From positions 51,302-115,301 of the forward strand of contig NEED01000022.1 in assembly GCA_002110465.1 (NCBI GenBank): 64,000 bases of DNA. Direction: 5' to 3'. Origin of the DNA: an unicellular cyanobacterium SU2. Lineage in GTDB: Bacteria; Cyanobacteriota; Cyanobacteriia; Cyanobacteriales; Microcystaceae. A program made the position numbers and the translations under genes. Positions within the stretch are counted from its first letter, which is position 1. Each line of letters starts with the position of its first letter. Of the stretch, positions 36,184-45,032 are shown piece by piece. A model generated the notes under the pieces. That model was not told where the DNA came from and made no database searches. It saw only the letters and a program-made list of their open reading frames with translations.

Positions 36184-37236
36184 ATGAGCAATACTTTTAG
36201 GGAATATCTCAAAAAAATCGGTAGTGGAGTTCATACCGGTAAAAATTTAAGCCGAAGTGAAGCCGCCGCAGCCACCAAAATGATGCTTTTAGCAGAAGCT
36301 ACTCCCGCCCAAATTGGGGCGTTTTTGATTGCTCATCGCATTAAACGACCAACAGCTACCGAATTAGCGGGAATGTTGGATGCTTACGATGAATTAGGAC
36401 CGAAACTGACAACTGATAACCTCGAGTTTGATTATCCTGTGACAGTATTGGGAACTCCCTACGATGGGCGATCGCGTACTTCTCCTGTTACCCCCATAAC
36501 AGCCTTAATTTTAGCGACGGCGGGAGTTCCTGTGGTCATGCACGGCGGCGATCGCATGGCGACTAAATATGGATTACCTCTCGTTGAAATTTGGCAAGGG
36601 TTAGGAGTAGATTTTACCCAATTATCTTTAACCCAATGTTCGGAAATTTTGGCGAAAATGGGACTAACATTTGTCTATGTTCCCCGTCACTTTTGGTTAG
36701 CTAACCAACTAGTTCCCTATCGTGATCAAATTGGTAAACGTCCTCCTCTAGCAAGTGTAGAGTTAATTTGGTCTCCCTGTTCAGAAAAAGTTCATATCAT
36801 GGCCGGTTTTGTTCATCCTCCTACGGAAAAGTTTTTTAAGGAGACATTTGAGTTACGCGGCGTCGATCATTTTACAACAATTAAAGGGTTAGAAGGCAGT
36901 GGGGATTTACCCTTAAGTCGCACGGCAATTATTGGCATAGGAAACCCCCAAAATAATCCTTCTTGGAAACGTTTTTTAATTCATCCTAAAGATTATGGTT
37001 TTGCCCAAAAAGATGTTGCTTTAGAATCAGATAAAAAGGTTGTTGAAGATATGCAAGAGGTTTTGAAGGGAAAATCAAATGACTTAATGCCTTCGGTCAT
37101 TTATAATGGAGGATTTTATTTATGGCGTTGTGGGATTTGTTCTGATTTAAAAACAGGATTTGCTCAAGCAGAAAATCTATTAACTGAGGGGAAAGTTGCC
37201 GATAAATTACATGAAATTATTGATTTTTTGAAATAA
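36184..37236 (+). CDS. cnaT: Anthranilate phosphoribosyltransferase-like protein, CnaT homologue
   Basis: A 350-residue protein of the TrpD/glycosyltransferase family 3 fold (LSRSEAAAATKMMLLAEATPAQIGAFLIAHRIKRPT, VTVLGTPYDGRSRTSPVTPI, VVMHGGDRMATKYGLPLVE). The phosphoribosyl-binding GTGGD of true TrpD is replaced by GTPYDGR, so a biosynthetic TrpD role is unlikely. In Anabaena the similar CnaT is needed for expression of the nir operon. It lies 83 bases after the HEAT gene on the same strand and near nirA, which supports CnaT. Confidence 0.78.
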   Translation: MSNTFREYLKKIGSGVHTGKNLSRSEAAAATKMMLLAEATPAQIGAFLIAHRIKRPTATELAGMLDAYDELGPKLTTDNLEFDYPVTVLGTPYDGRSRTSPVTPITALILATAGVPVVMHGGDRMATKYGLPLVEIWQGLGVDFTQLSLTQCSEILAKMGLTFVYVPRHFWLANQLVPYRDQIGKRPPLASVELIWSPCSEKVHIMAGFVHPPTEKFFKETFELRGVDHFTTIKGLEGSGDLPLSRTAIIGIGNPQNNPSWKRFLIHPKDYGFAQKDVALESDKKVVEDMQEVLKGKSNDLMPSVIYNGGFYLWRCGICSDLKTGFAQAENLLTEGKVADKLHEIIDFLK

Positions 37237-37716
37237 AAACTTTTCAAAATACTTAGATTTTAGTTAATAGTAAATAATTCAAAAACAACCTTTTACTAAT
37301 TAAATAGATAATAATTTTAGATGCTCAAAAATACAGCTAAGTTTGTAGTAAGTCCTTTAGGACTTCTTTCCTCATGCCGTCATTGAAGATTTCCCAACAC
37401 CCAATACCCAACACCAAACTCAGATTAAAAAAGGGCTTTAGCCCCAACGACGAACTTTTCTGTTTTCCCGAAAAAAGACGATTTTAAGATTGACTTAATA
37501 AATATCCTTTAAAACTCGTAAAGTGTGTAACATTTACCCTGTTTAATCTGGTGCTACTATAATTAACTGTAAATATTCCTCATTATCATAGATAAATATA
37601 AAAAAAAGATAAAATTATAAGAACAAAGACTATTAAGGTAATAAAAAGAAAGCTACAAACGTTTTATAGAAGATCTTCGATAGTTAATTTTTGATTGTTA
37701 ACATAGTGATTTAGTA
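37237..37716. other. Repeat-containing spacer after the CnaT-like gene
   Basis: 480 bases without a gene. It contains a dispersed hairpin repeat copy (37341-37454) with an inserted CCCAACACCCAATACCCAAC heptamer-like tract, then AT-rich sequence before the gene at 37717. No RNA gene seen. Confidence 0.5.
37341..37454. repeat. Dispersed hairpin repeat, copy E (expanded)
   Basis: It starts GTTTGTAGTAAGTCC with TTTAGGACTT, and ends GGGCTTTAGCCCCAACGACGAAC. The middle is expanded by a CCCAACACCCAATACCCAAC tract of the same low-complexity type seen (inverted) at about 38703-38720. Confidence 0.6.
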
Positions 37717-38304
37717 ATGACTTATACGACACAACAACTCATTGACATTCTCGATAATGAACTAAAAGCTACTTGGAAAGGGGAACGGGTTTTACTATCT
37801 TCGGGCGATCGCCTAGAAAATCCCGTGATTGCCAAAGCCCTCAACTGGCAAAAAGTTAGTAAGGTGTTTGCTTATCAAGAGTTTCGTGAGCAAATTCACG
37901 AATATCAGCGAGAATATAACGTTTCAGGAATTATTTGGCGCGTTTGTTGTTATCGAGGTAACGTCCTTCGTTATCCTGAACTTCATAATCAATTGATCTC
38001 AGTTCCCGGGGATAAAGAAATTTTAATCAAAGCTAAAGAATCTGTCTTAAATTTTTGGTGGGAAATGACTCAGGGGATGAAATTTTGGTTGTCAGCACAC
38101 CGTCGCCGTCCTATCTCTCTTGACTCTATAGAAGAATTTGCCCAAGAAACCGAATGGGCGGAAATTGATGCAGCACGAACCGAACTTTATTTAGGATTAT
38201 GTTGGGGAAATCCTCAAGAATATCAATATCAGTGGGCCAAACCTGATTCTGGTTGTCATCGAATTATTGGGGCTGTTAATGAACCTAGTTCCATTAAAGT
38301 TTGA
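37717..38304 (+). CDS. Conserved cyanobacterial hypothetical protein
   Basis: A 195-residue soluble protein (TTQQLIDILDNELKATWKGERVLLSS, VIAKALNWQKVSKVFAYQEFREQIHEYQ, GIIWRVCCYRGNVLRYPELH, FWLSAHRRRPISLDSIEEF). I do not recognise a characterised family. The even composition and cyanobacterial codon use support a real gene. No operon partner. The ATG follows a long AT-rich spacer with no strong ribosome site. Confidence 0.7.
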   Translation: MTYTTQQLIDILDNELKATWKGERVLLSSGDRLENPVIAKALNWQKVSKVFAYQEFREQIHEYQREYNVSGIIWRVCCYRGNVLRYPELHNQLISVPGDKEILIKAKESVLNFWWEMTQGMKFWLSAHRRRPISLDSIEEFAQETEWAEIDAARTELYLGLCWGNPQEYQYQWAKPDSGCHRIIGAVNEPSSIKV

Positions 38305-38419
38305 AGAAAGGTTAAAAGGCTACTGCTGTATTGAGAGGAAAAAATGCCTTACTGTTTAAACAAAACAGGGTTTTCCTGGATAATAATTTGTTTAAAGACA
38401 ACCATAAGTTAAAGTCATT

Positions 38420-38683
38420 GTGAATTCTCAACGCCGACCAGAAACCATCGCTTATGTCCGCATTACTCAGCAATCTTGGCAACAAGGCCATCTTGAAGGA
38501 GAAGTTTGGGCTGCCCAATATCAATGGCGATTTAAATGGCATTTTCGGCGGGGTCGTTTACTGGTTCAGCCAACCCTAGGACGGGCTTTGATTTATGAAC
38601 CTTTGGGGCGTTTTTTAGAACATTGTGACTATCAGTTAGAACCGGGGGGAGATTATCAATTCACGGTTCGGGCTGAACTTTAA
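38420..38683 (+). CDS. DUF3146 family protein
   Basis: An 87-residue protein resembling the cyanobacterial DUF3146 family (AYVRITQQSWQQGHLEGEVWA, QWRFKWHFRRGRLLVQPTLGRALIYEPLGRF, CDYQLEPGGDYQFTVRAEL). The start is GTG at 38420. Function unknown; length fits the family. Confidence 0.75.
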   Translation: MNSQRRPETIAYVRITQQSWQQGHLEGEVWAAQYQWRFKWHFRRGRLLVQPTLGRALIYEPLGRFLEHCDYQLEPGGDYQFTVRAEL

Positions 38684-38945
38684 CAGATCATAGTTTAGGT
38701 GGGGTGTTGGGTGTTGGGTATAGGAAAAATTTTAAGATCGACGCAAGAGTTTGTAAGAAAAATTTACGATAAGACTTAAAAAAAATCTAAAAAATAGGGG
38801 AAAATACTGTTATTTTTTAACACGAAAGATAGTCATAATAAGGGTGTGACTTAGATCACTTGTAAGTTGCGTAGTAAATCACAGCCCTAACAACAAGCAT
38901 CCTTGATAATGGGAGAAAAAACTATCTATTCACCTGTTATCTATT
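38684..38945. other. Spacer upstream of the pilin cluster
   Basis: 262 bases with a GGGGTGTTGGGTGTTGGGTA heptamer-like tract near 38700-38720 and AT-rich sequence. It should contain the promoter of the pilin cluster, but no confident -35/-10 pair is seen. Confidence 0.35.
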
Positions 38946-40601
38946 ATGAATACCAAAAACAAACTAGCCCTAACCTATCTCAACTCAATCCCTAAACAAA
39001 AAAATAAGGGGTTTGCAATGGTTTTTGCAGGAGCTTGCGGTGTTGTGATGATGTTAATCGCAGGAGCAATGCTCATGAATGGTCAAGCCAAACAAAGCAA
39101 AATAACTGCCCAAAAAGCTCAGTCTAAAGGTTCTGGTATGGTACAAGTTGCTGTTACCGACTTGATCAACGAACTTAACCAAGAAGGAATGCGACATCTA
39201 TTGCTTTATCCTGCTGTTTGTGGGCCTGGAGAAACAGATTGTTGGGCAAATGCTAACAACGCATCATTTAGAGACTATCTCAGATCTTGTGAGAATAATC
39301 AAACCGTAGATCAAACTCAAGATGCCATTAATCTTGCTAACACAAACTGGCAAAACATTACTGCTCCTAATAGTAACAGAGTGATCGGACAGTATCGCCT
39401 GATGAGTTATACCTATAACGGAACGCCAGGTGTAGCCCCTGGACTAGGAACCTTAACCATTGAAGGTCGTAATGTTGAATCAGGAGATCTCACCGAATCA
39501 ACTTCTCGCGTAGAAGTTGATATTCCTGTTAATGAAGGTTCTGCGGGTAGTGGTGTACCAGGATTATGGCTAAGATCTGGAGCGGTTCTCAACCAAGCAG
39601 GTAATGCTAGAAATGGCATTGAAGCTGATACTTGGCTCAGTGACTGTAGTGTGAATCCTGCTACTGATGTCAACATACAAGACCCTAATAATCAGGGGTA
39701 TCAAGCAAGTCATACTAATTTGACAATGCCTACTCCCCCCCCCATTCCATCCGGCATCCCTCAAATTACTAATCTAGCAAGCAATTTAGGACACTCATCT
39801 AATATAGCTACTAATAATCTTCGTGACCCCCAAAGTTCTATTATTGCCCGTATTCTAGAAACATTTCTAGATCAAGCTGTAAATAGTGTTATTGGTGAGC
39901 CTGCTTTAGCTGCCAGAAATGGCAATAGGAATAATGGCAGGAATAACCCTCCTAGCCCCAGTCCTAGTCCCAGTCCTAGCCCCACCAGCAATGGGAATGG
40001 TAACGGTAACGGTAACGGTAATGGTAATGGTGGCGGTGGTAGCAGTAACACTTCTACTACCTTTCCCAGACCAGGCGATACCCCAACGATTCCTGCTTCT
40101 CAGACTACCGATGGGATTGATGTTTATGAATATGAAGTGAGTGCAATCACTGCCAATGAGACAGTAACGATCAATACCTTTAGCGGTGGCCAGCGACAAA
40201 GGGTGGTCTTTTATCTGCAAGGGGATATAGATCCCCAAGGTAATGGCAAAATTATTCACGACTGCTCAGTTAGTAGCCAGTGCAAGCCAACAGACTTCGT
40301 CATTTATGGCTATAGCAGCAATGGTAAAGTTTGTCTCCACGGTAGTCACCAGACAGAAGCGTTTATCTTAGCTCCTGACTATGAAGGTGGAGTTAAAGGT
40401 GGTGGTGGCGGTCAAGGAGGCATTAAAGGAAGTCTCTGGATTAATGACTGGAGCTTAGATCCTCAGTGTCGTTCTAGTTCTAGCAATATTGTTGTACAGC
40501 AAACTGCCCAATGGACGGATCTTTCAGATAATCTCATACCTACTGGTATTCCCCCTCAACCTCGACAAATTTCTTCTTGGAAACAAAAAGAAGCTAACTA
40601 A
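38946..40601 (+). CDS. Minor pilin-like protein with Ser/Pro and Gly/Asn tracts (paralogue 1)
   Basis: A 551-residue exported protein with a basic leader and prepilin-like start (KQKNKGFAMVFAG, then a hydrophobic helix to about residue 46), but no Glu at the usual +5 position. Residues about 325-365 are low complexity: SPSPSPSPSP followed by repeated NG and GGGG. Conserved blocks are shared with the gene at 41026 (ESWANA/CWANANN, GQYRLMSYTYNGTPGVAPGLGTLTIEGR, RPGDTPTIPASQTTDGIDVYEYEV, VVFYLQGDID, GIKGSLWINDW). First gene of a five-gene set like the Synechocystis slr2015-2018 minor pilin and Nostoc hps loci, acting in type IV pilus motility or polysaccharide secretion. Confidence 0.78.
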   Translation: MNTKNKLALTYLNSIPKQKNKGFAMVFAGACGVVMMLIAGAMLMNGQAKQSKITAQKAQSKGSGMVQVAVTDLINELNQEGMRHLLLYPAVCGPGETDCWANANNASFRDYLRSCENNQTVDQTQDAINLANTNWQNITAPNSNRVIGQYRLMSYTYNGTPGVAPGLGTLTIEGRNVESGDLTESTSRVEVDIPVNEGSAGSGVPGLWLRSGAVLNQAGNARNGIEADTWLSDCSVNPATDVNIQDPNNQGYQASHTNLTMPTPPPIPSGIPQITNLASNLGHSSNIATNNLRDPQSSIIARILETFLDQAVNSVIGEPALAARNGNRNNGRNNPPSPSPSPSPSPTSNGNGNGNGNGNGNGGGGSSNTSTTFPRPGDTPTIPASQTTDGIDVYEYEVSAITANETVTINTFSGGQRQRVVFYLQGDIDPQGNGKIIHDCSVSSQCKPTDFVIYGYSSNGKVCLHGSHQTEAFILAPDYEGGVKGGGGGQGGIKGSLWINDWSLDPQCRSSSSNIVVQQTAQWTDLSDNLIPTGIPPQPRQISSWKQKEAN

Positions 40602-41025
40602 AACCTGAACTTAGTGTCCCCTTTTTAACCCAAATGTATGACTTAAATTTATTCAACCAACTGTAACTAGGAGGTATCAACTCAACCCTAAAACCCTTTG
40701 TCTCATAAGGTATACAATTATCATCTGCTAGTAGGTAGGCATCAATCAATGAAGGTTTGTAGTAAGCTTTTTAGAGCTTAAAATTCTTAAATCATGAGAG
40801 CTAAAGCCCTTACTACGAACTGTTCTGTTTTAACCCTAATTATGCCTAACCACTTATACCAAATCTGGTTGTGAAAACCCGCTTATAGATTTCTCTCTCC
40901 CTGCTCCGAAGCTCCCTGCTCCGAAGCTTTTGCAAAAGGGGGGTATGGGAATCGAATTTAGTATTACTTGCCCTCTGCTTTTATTCTGCTATCTCCCAAC
41001 TTGACCTTAGTGCCAAGATACCCCA
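40602..41025. other. Spacer between the two pilin paralogues
   Basis: 424 bases without a gene. It has a dispersed hairpin repeat (40755-40820) and a direct CTCCCTGCTCCGAAG duplication near 40898-40927. No promoter is confidently seen for the downstream genes. Confidence 0.45.
40755..40820. repeat. Dispersed hairpin repeat, copy F
   Basis: It starts GTTTGTAGTAAGC and ends GCCCTTACTACGAAC, with a TTTAGAGCTTAAA middle. It is one of the clearest examples of opposed ends. It may terminate transcription between the pilin paralogues. Confidence 0.7.
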
Positions 41026-42390
41026 ATGAATCCTAAATTTAAACTTATTCTACGATTAAGACCTATTAATCGAGGTTTTGCTCTCCCATTTGCCGTCGGA
41101 ATTGGCATCGTTATGGTTTTAGCGGGAACAGCCATGATTGTCAATTCCCAAAGCAAACAAGCCAGAACCAAAGCCCAACAAGTAACCTCACAAGGGCTTA
41201 ATGCTGCTCAAGTAGGGGTAGCACGCCTGTACGAATTGATCAACGAAAACCGCTACCTTGCGATTTACCCCGACTGTGTGACTCGTAATGCTTCAGGTGT
41301 ATGTACTGATAGCGGCACGACCGAAAGTTGGGCGAATGCTTCTAATCTAATTAAAGAATTGGTCGTCTGTGATGACACCCAAGTCCCTGACATCGAACAA
41401 ATAGCCAATAATCAACAATGGCTTCCCATCGATCCCAATGATCGAGATCAAGGGGAATATCGATTGATAAGTTACCGCTATTCAAACACAGGAGCAACCC
41501 CCGGAGTGGGAACATTGATTGTTGAAGGACGGGTCAATAACAGCAGTGACTTATTACAATCTGGCACTCAACTTGAAGTAAAAATCCCCATTCAACCAGG
41601 CCCACCAGATTCGGATAAGCTTCCAGGGGTTTGGTTACTGATCGGTGATACAGGTACGAATAACACCATCCAAGGAGATGCCTTAATCAGTGATTGTAAT
41701 GGTGATATAGAGGCTATGGTCGTTACCGGAACCGATCCCGATACCGGAGAAGATTACGAAGCTAAATATACTAACATGGTGTTTCCTGAGCTTCCCCCAA
41801 TTCCAGGGACAGCCATTAGCGTGACGACAGCCGATCTCTCTAATGTTACCTTACCTAGAGCAGGGGACACCCCTTCAACGAGAACTGTTAATGGCACGAA
41901 TATTTCAGTATATGAATATTTGGTGGATGAAATTGACTTTGGCTCAGGAACGAATCGCCTTACCATTACACCAGGCACTCACGTGACATTCTATCTCCAA
42001 GGCAGTATCGACGTTGGAGCTAATAGTGATATTCTTCACTCATGTGATGATGGTAGTGGGGGAACCATTAGCGGTTGTGAACCGACTAATTTTGAAATTT
42101 ATGGCTACGGAGACGACACCAACGAGATTTGTACCAGTGGGAATAACTTCCTAGAAGCCTTTATGTTTGCTCCTGAATATACCGTCGGAGTAGCGGGAAC
42201 AGGAGGTACTGGTGGCATCAAAGGAAGTGTCTGGACAAATCAATGGTCTACCGGGGCAGGGTGTGGTTCTAATACCAGTAATGTAGTTGTAGATCAGACG
42301 GGACGCTGGGAAAATGTAGCTCTCACACCTAGAGAAACTTCCCCCCGACTATCAGCAGCATCCACCTGGAAACAAAATGAGAGGGAATAA
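41026..42390 (+). CDS. Minor pilin-like protein (paralogue 2)
   Basis: A 454-residue protein homologous to the gene at 38946 but without its Ser/Pro and Gly/Asn tracts. It has a prepilin-like N-terminus (PINRGFALPFAVGIGIVMVLAG) lacking the usual Glu5, then TTESWANASN, GEYRLISYRYSNTGATPGVGTLIVEGR, RAGDTPSTRTVNGTNISVYEYLV, HVTFYLQGSID, TGGIKGSVWTNQWS. Four Cys may form disulfides in the outer domain. It runs directly (2-base gap) into the PilV-like gene, so the two are translationally linked. Confidence 0.78.
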   Translation: MNPKFKLILRLRPINRGFALPFAVGIGIVMVLAGTAMIVNSQSKQARTKAQQVTSQGLNAAQVGVARLYELINENRYLAIYPDCVTRNASGVCTDSGTTESWANASNLIKELVVCDDTQVPDIEQIANNQQWLPIDPNDRDQGEYRLISYRYSNTGATPGVGTLIVEGRVNNSSDLLQSGTQLEVKIPIQPGPPDSDKLPGVWLLIGDTGTNNTIQGDALISDCNGDIEAMVVTGTDPDTGEDYEAKYTNMVFPELPPIPGTAISVTTADLSNVTLPRAGDTPSTRTVNGTNISVYEYLVDEIDFGSGTNRLTITPGTHVTFYLQGSIDVGANSDILHSCDDGSGGTISGCEPTNFEIYGYGDDTNEICTSGNNFLEAFMFAPEYTVGVAGTGGTGGIKGSVWTNQWSTGAGCGSNTSNVVVDQTGRWENVALTPRETSPRLSAASTWKQNERE

Positions 42391-42392
42391 TT

Positions 42393-42962
42393 ATGATTAA
42401 TCAGCACCTACTCAAATTAGCGATTAAATCTTCGTCTAAAGAAAGCGGCTTCACCATGATGGAAGTATTAGTCGCCATTTTGGTGTCTTTTGCTTTTATG
42501 ATGGGAGCTTTACAAGCCATGGCCATTAACGCTTTATTAGAAGTAAAAGCCGAACGGCAAGCAAAAGCTGACTTTTGGATTCAAGAGGATATGGAGTTAG
42601 TAGCTTCGGTAGCGGGGACTCCAAGCAGTCCTGTTTTTTGTCCCAATAATGGTTTTGGGATTCGGTTGCGAAACATCTTAAACAGTGCCACATACAACGT
42701 CAATACCAGCCTTTCTTCTAATTCCGTCCAAGTAGTCGGACCTAATCTTCAATTAGTTAACAAAGACTATCGATTAGTTCGCCTGATGTCAATTGATAAT
42801 AACAGACCTGACATTTTACAAATTACCTATAGAGTTGGAGTTCCCGATGACACAGACACCAATGATCGACTTGCCGATAATCAAACAGGAAATACCTCAA
42901 TTTTGGCCGAAAACTACACCGAATTCATCCATGTTGATGCGTTATCTTGCAGTAACAACTAG
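42393..42962 (+). CDS. PilV-like prepilin (HpsB-type)
   Basis: A 189-residue type IV prepilin-like protein with a canonical class III signal: ESGFTMMEVLVAIL, cleavage after Gly, Glu at +5, hydrophobic helix. The globular part is small with Cys pairs (FCPNNG, LSCSNN). Minor pilins of this type prime pilus assembly. It follows the paralogue 2 stop by two bases and overlaps the next gene by 32 bases. Confidence 0.82.
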   Translation: MINQHLLKLAIKSSSKESGFTMMEVLVAILVSFAFMMGALQAMAINALLEVKAERQAKADFWIQEDMELVASVAGTPSSPVFCPNNGFGIRLRNILNSATYNVNTSLSSNSVQVVGPNLQLVNKDYRLVRLMSIDNNRPDILQITYRVGVPDDTDTNDRLADNQTGNTSILAENYTEFIHVDALSCSNN

Positions 42963-43452
42963 GAAAGTTAATCGCGGCACCAATTTAATGGAAGTGACCA
43001 TTACCGCAATTATTGTTGGCGTTTTAGCGGCTTTTACCGGTCCTAGTATTATGGGAATTTTGTATGGGAATCAAGTCAATGAGGGCTTAAATCAATTACA
43101 AAATGCGTTACAAGAAGCCCAACAACAAGCGATGCGTCGCGGTCGAAGTTGTTCCATTGTCTTAGATAAAAGTACAACTCCTCCTTCACTTTCTGTTGAT
43201 ACCAATGATGATCGTGGATGTTTAGTCAACACTGACCGTAAATTCCCAAACAAAGTCGCTATTGATTTTGCTGGTAGCGGCAATAGGCGAACTTTTTCCT
43301 TTTCTTTTAAGGGAACAACTACCACGAGTAGAACCATTATTGTGAAAGCTAAAGATGGGAAAGGAAAACAGAAATGTTTGGCGATTAGTAATGGGTTAGG
43401 GATTATGCGAACTGGAATCTATGATGGTAGTACCTGCGTTGCTTCTAACTAA
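42931..43452 (+). CDS. GspH/FimT-like prepilin (HpsC-type)
   Basis: A 173-residue prepilin: NRGTNLMEVTITAIIVGVLAAFTGPSIMG fits the class III signal with Glu at +5. ALQEAQQQAMRRGRSCSIVLD is the GspH/FimT-type block that follows. I place the start at ATG 42931, inside the end of the preceding gene, because it puts the leader close to the prepilin motif. Translational coupling with the upstream gene is likely. Confidence 0.8.
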   Translation: MLMRYLAVTTRKVNRGTNLMEVTITAIIVGVLAAFTGPSIMGILYGNQVNEGLNQLQNALQEAQQQAMRRGRSCSIVLDKSTTPPSLSVDTNDDRGCLVNTDRKFPNKVAIDFAGSGNRRTFSFSFKGTTTTSRTIIVKAKDGKGKQKCLAISNGLGIMRTGIYDGSTCVASN

Positions 43453-43600
43453 TAAATAGGCAGCGATTATTCAAGTCACAATACAAAAGTTCCTAGTTCG
43501 AGATTGGATATCGAGAAGCCTTACCGTAGCTGTTTAATAAATTACTTTTCTATCAATTAATTAACTTTTCTACTGTTAGTCAAAATATAACAATAAAATC

Positions 43601-44770
43601 ATGCTAAGAACCTACATTAAATACTTACAAAAAACGCAACTTTCTACTGGATACAGTTTGATAGAATTGATGGCAGCTTCTCTGTTGACCCTAATGGTTG
43701 TCGGTGTTTCCGGGTTTGCACTGGTAACAATTTTACGGGAAACTGAAGTCGCTAATGCCACTGGACAAATACAAACTAATGCTAATAGGGCGGCTGATTT
43801 TATCTCCGAGGAAATCCGTAATGCAGATCGTATTGAAACCAGTCTAGCTACAGCAGATTTACAAACCAATGCCCCAACGTATTATTCCACACATGGTAGT
43901 AATCGCAATAAAATTCCCGTTCTTGCCCTCAAAATCCCGAGTGTTCCCGAACGAGTCGTTTATTACCTACAACCTGCAGGCAACAATAGTATTTGGCGAC
44001 CTCCTTATGTTTTGCGCCGCTTTGGTCCTGGGTTTAAACTCGATGGCGACTATGATCGAACCCAATTAAATCCCCAAGAGTGGGACGGAGATGCCCTAAT
44101 TGACGGAATTAGTGACACGGTTACTAACACAGCTTGTCTTAATCCAGGACGAACCCGTCTCCCAAGCGCGAATGCTGATGTTAAAGGATTTTTTGTCTGT
44201 GTTCAACCCGATGGACAATTAGCCGAAGTTCATCTGACCACAACTAGCCAAAATGAAATTGGTCATCTTGCTTCCAACAATGCGACTTCTCGCTATAACC
44301 AAAAGATGAATTACACAGTAGAAACCCTTGCTTATGCCAAAGCCGATTACAGTGGCGCAAGTGGACTAAGTTTCCCTGATTATGCTCTTTACGATTATGG
44401 CATTGTTCCCGAAGACTCAGGAAATGTCTCAGCAACCTTAAGTATCTTGGCTGGATTAACTTGTAATACCAGTGTTTCTCCAGGAAATTCATTCAGCGCA
44501 GGTGACACCGTTACTTTTAGCGTGGACTGTATTGGGATCTCTCCTGTCTCTTCTAACACCAATGATGTTGTTTATATTACTGATGGGGACAACATATCTG
44601 ACATTGACACCAATAATTCTTCCTTGTTAGAAACTCAGTTAAATAGTTATCTTGACGGCGATACTTTCTCTCTTCAAGATAACGAAATTCTTTACTTGCT
44701 CGATTTAGATCCCAATGACGGTAACGCTTACCACGATGATGCTTATGTTTTAATCACCATTAATCCCTAG
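43601..44770 (+). CDS. PilW-like prepilin
   Basis: A 389-residue prepilin-like protein with N-terminal STGYSLIELMAASLLTLMVVGVSGFAL (Glu at +5) and then a PilW-like block (ANATGQIQTNANRAADFISEEIRNADRI). The C-terminal 120 residues are Asp/Asn-rich with Ser/Thr (TNDVVYITDGDNISDIDTNN, DLDPNDGNAYHDD) and could bind Ca2+. Last gene of the pilin set, 148 bases after the HpsC-type gene. It ends at the tandem repeat. Confidence 0.8.
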   Translation: MLRTYIKYLQKTQLSTGYSLIELMAASLLTLMVVGVSGFALVTILRETEVANATGQIQTNANRAADFISEEIRNADRIETSLATADLQTNAPTYYSTHGSNRNKIPVLALKIPSVPERVVYYLQPAGNNSIWRPPYVLRRFGPGFKLDGDYDRTQLNPQEWDGDALIDGISDTVTNTACLNPGRTRLPSANADVKGFFVCVQPDGQLAEVHLTTTSQNEIGHLASNNATSRYNQKMNYTVETLAYAKADYSGASGLSFPDYALYDYGIVPEDSGNVSATLSILAGLTCNTSVSPGNSFSAGDTVTFSVDCIGISPVSSNTNDVVYITDGDNISDIDTNNSSLLETQLNSYLDGDTFSLQDNEILYLLDLDPNDGNAYHDDAYVLITINP

Positions 44771-45032
44771 TGCGATCGCCTTTTCTCAAAGCATGGGTGA
44801 CACTAATTGTCTGTTTGTAGTAAGCCCTTTAGGGCTTCTCATAATGGTTAATTGTCCATTGCTCATTGTTGAAGAGGGCTTTAGCCCTCACTACGAACTT
44901 GTGCGATCGCCTTTTCTCAAGGGATGGGTGACACTAATTGTCTGTTTGTAGTAAACCCTTTAGGGCTTCTCATAATGGTTAATTGTCCATTGCTCATTGT
45001 TGAAGAGGGCTTTAGCCCTCACTACGAACCTG
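44771..45032. repeat. 131-base tandem duplication carrying hairpin repeat copies G and H
   Basis: Two near-identical units, 44771-44901 and 44902-45032. Each holds TGCGATCGCCTTTTCTCAA, GGGTGACACTAATTGTCTG, then a dispersed repeat from GTTTGTAGTAA (44813 and 44944) to CTACGAAC (44898 and 45029). The second unit reaches into dapL and supplies its last codons and stop. It lies between convergent genes, so it may act as a terminator for both. Confidence 0.9.

Noticed and set aside
36184..37236. Considered as biosynthetic trpD
   Set aside because: The phosphoribosyl-pyrophosphate site differs from GTGGD and the gene lies beside nirA; CnaT fits better.
39906..40259. Long minus-strand frame with ITVTVTVTI
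   Set aside because: Antisense of the NG/SP low-complexity tract of the pilin-like gene.
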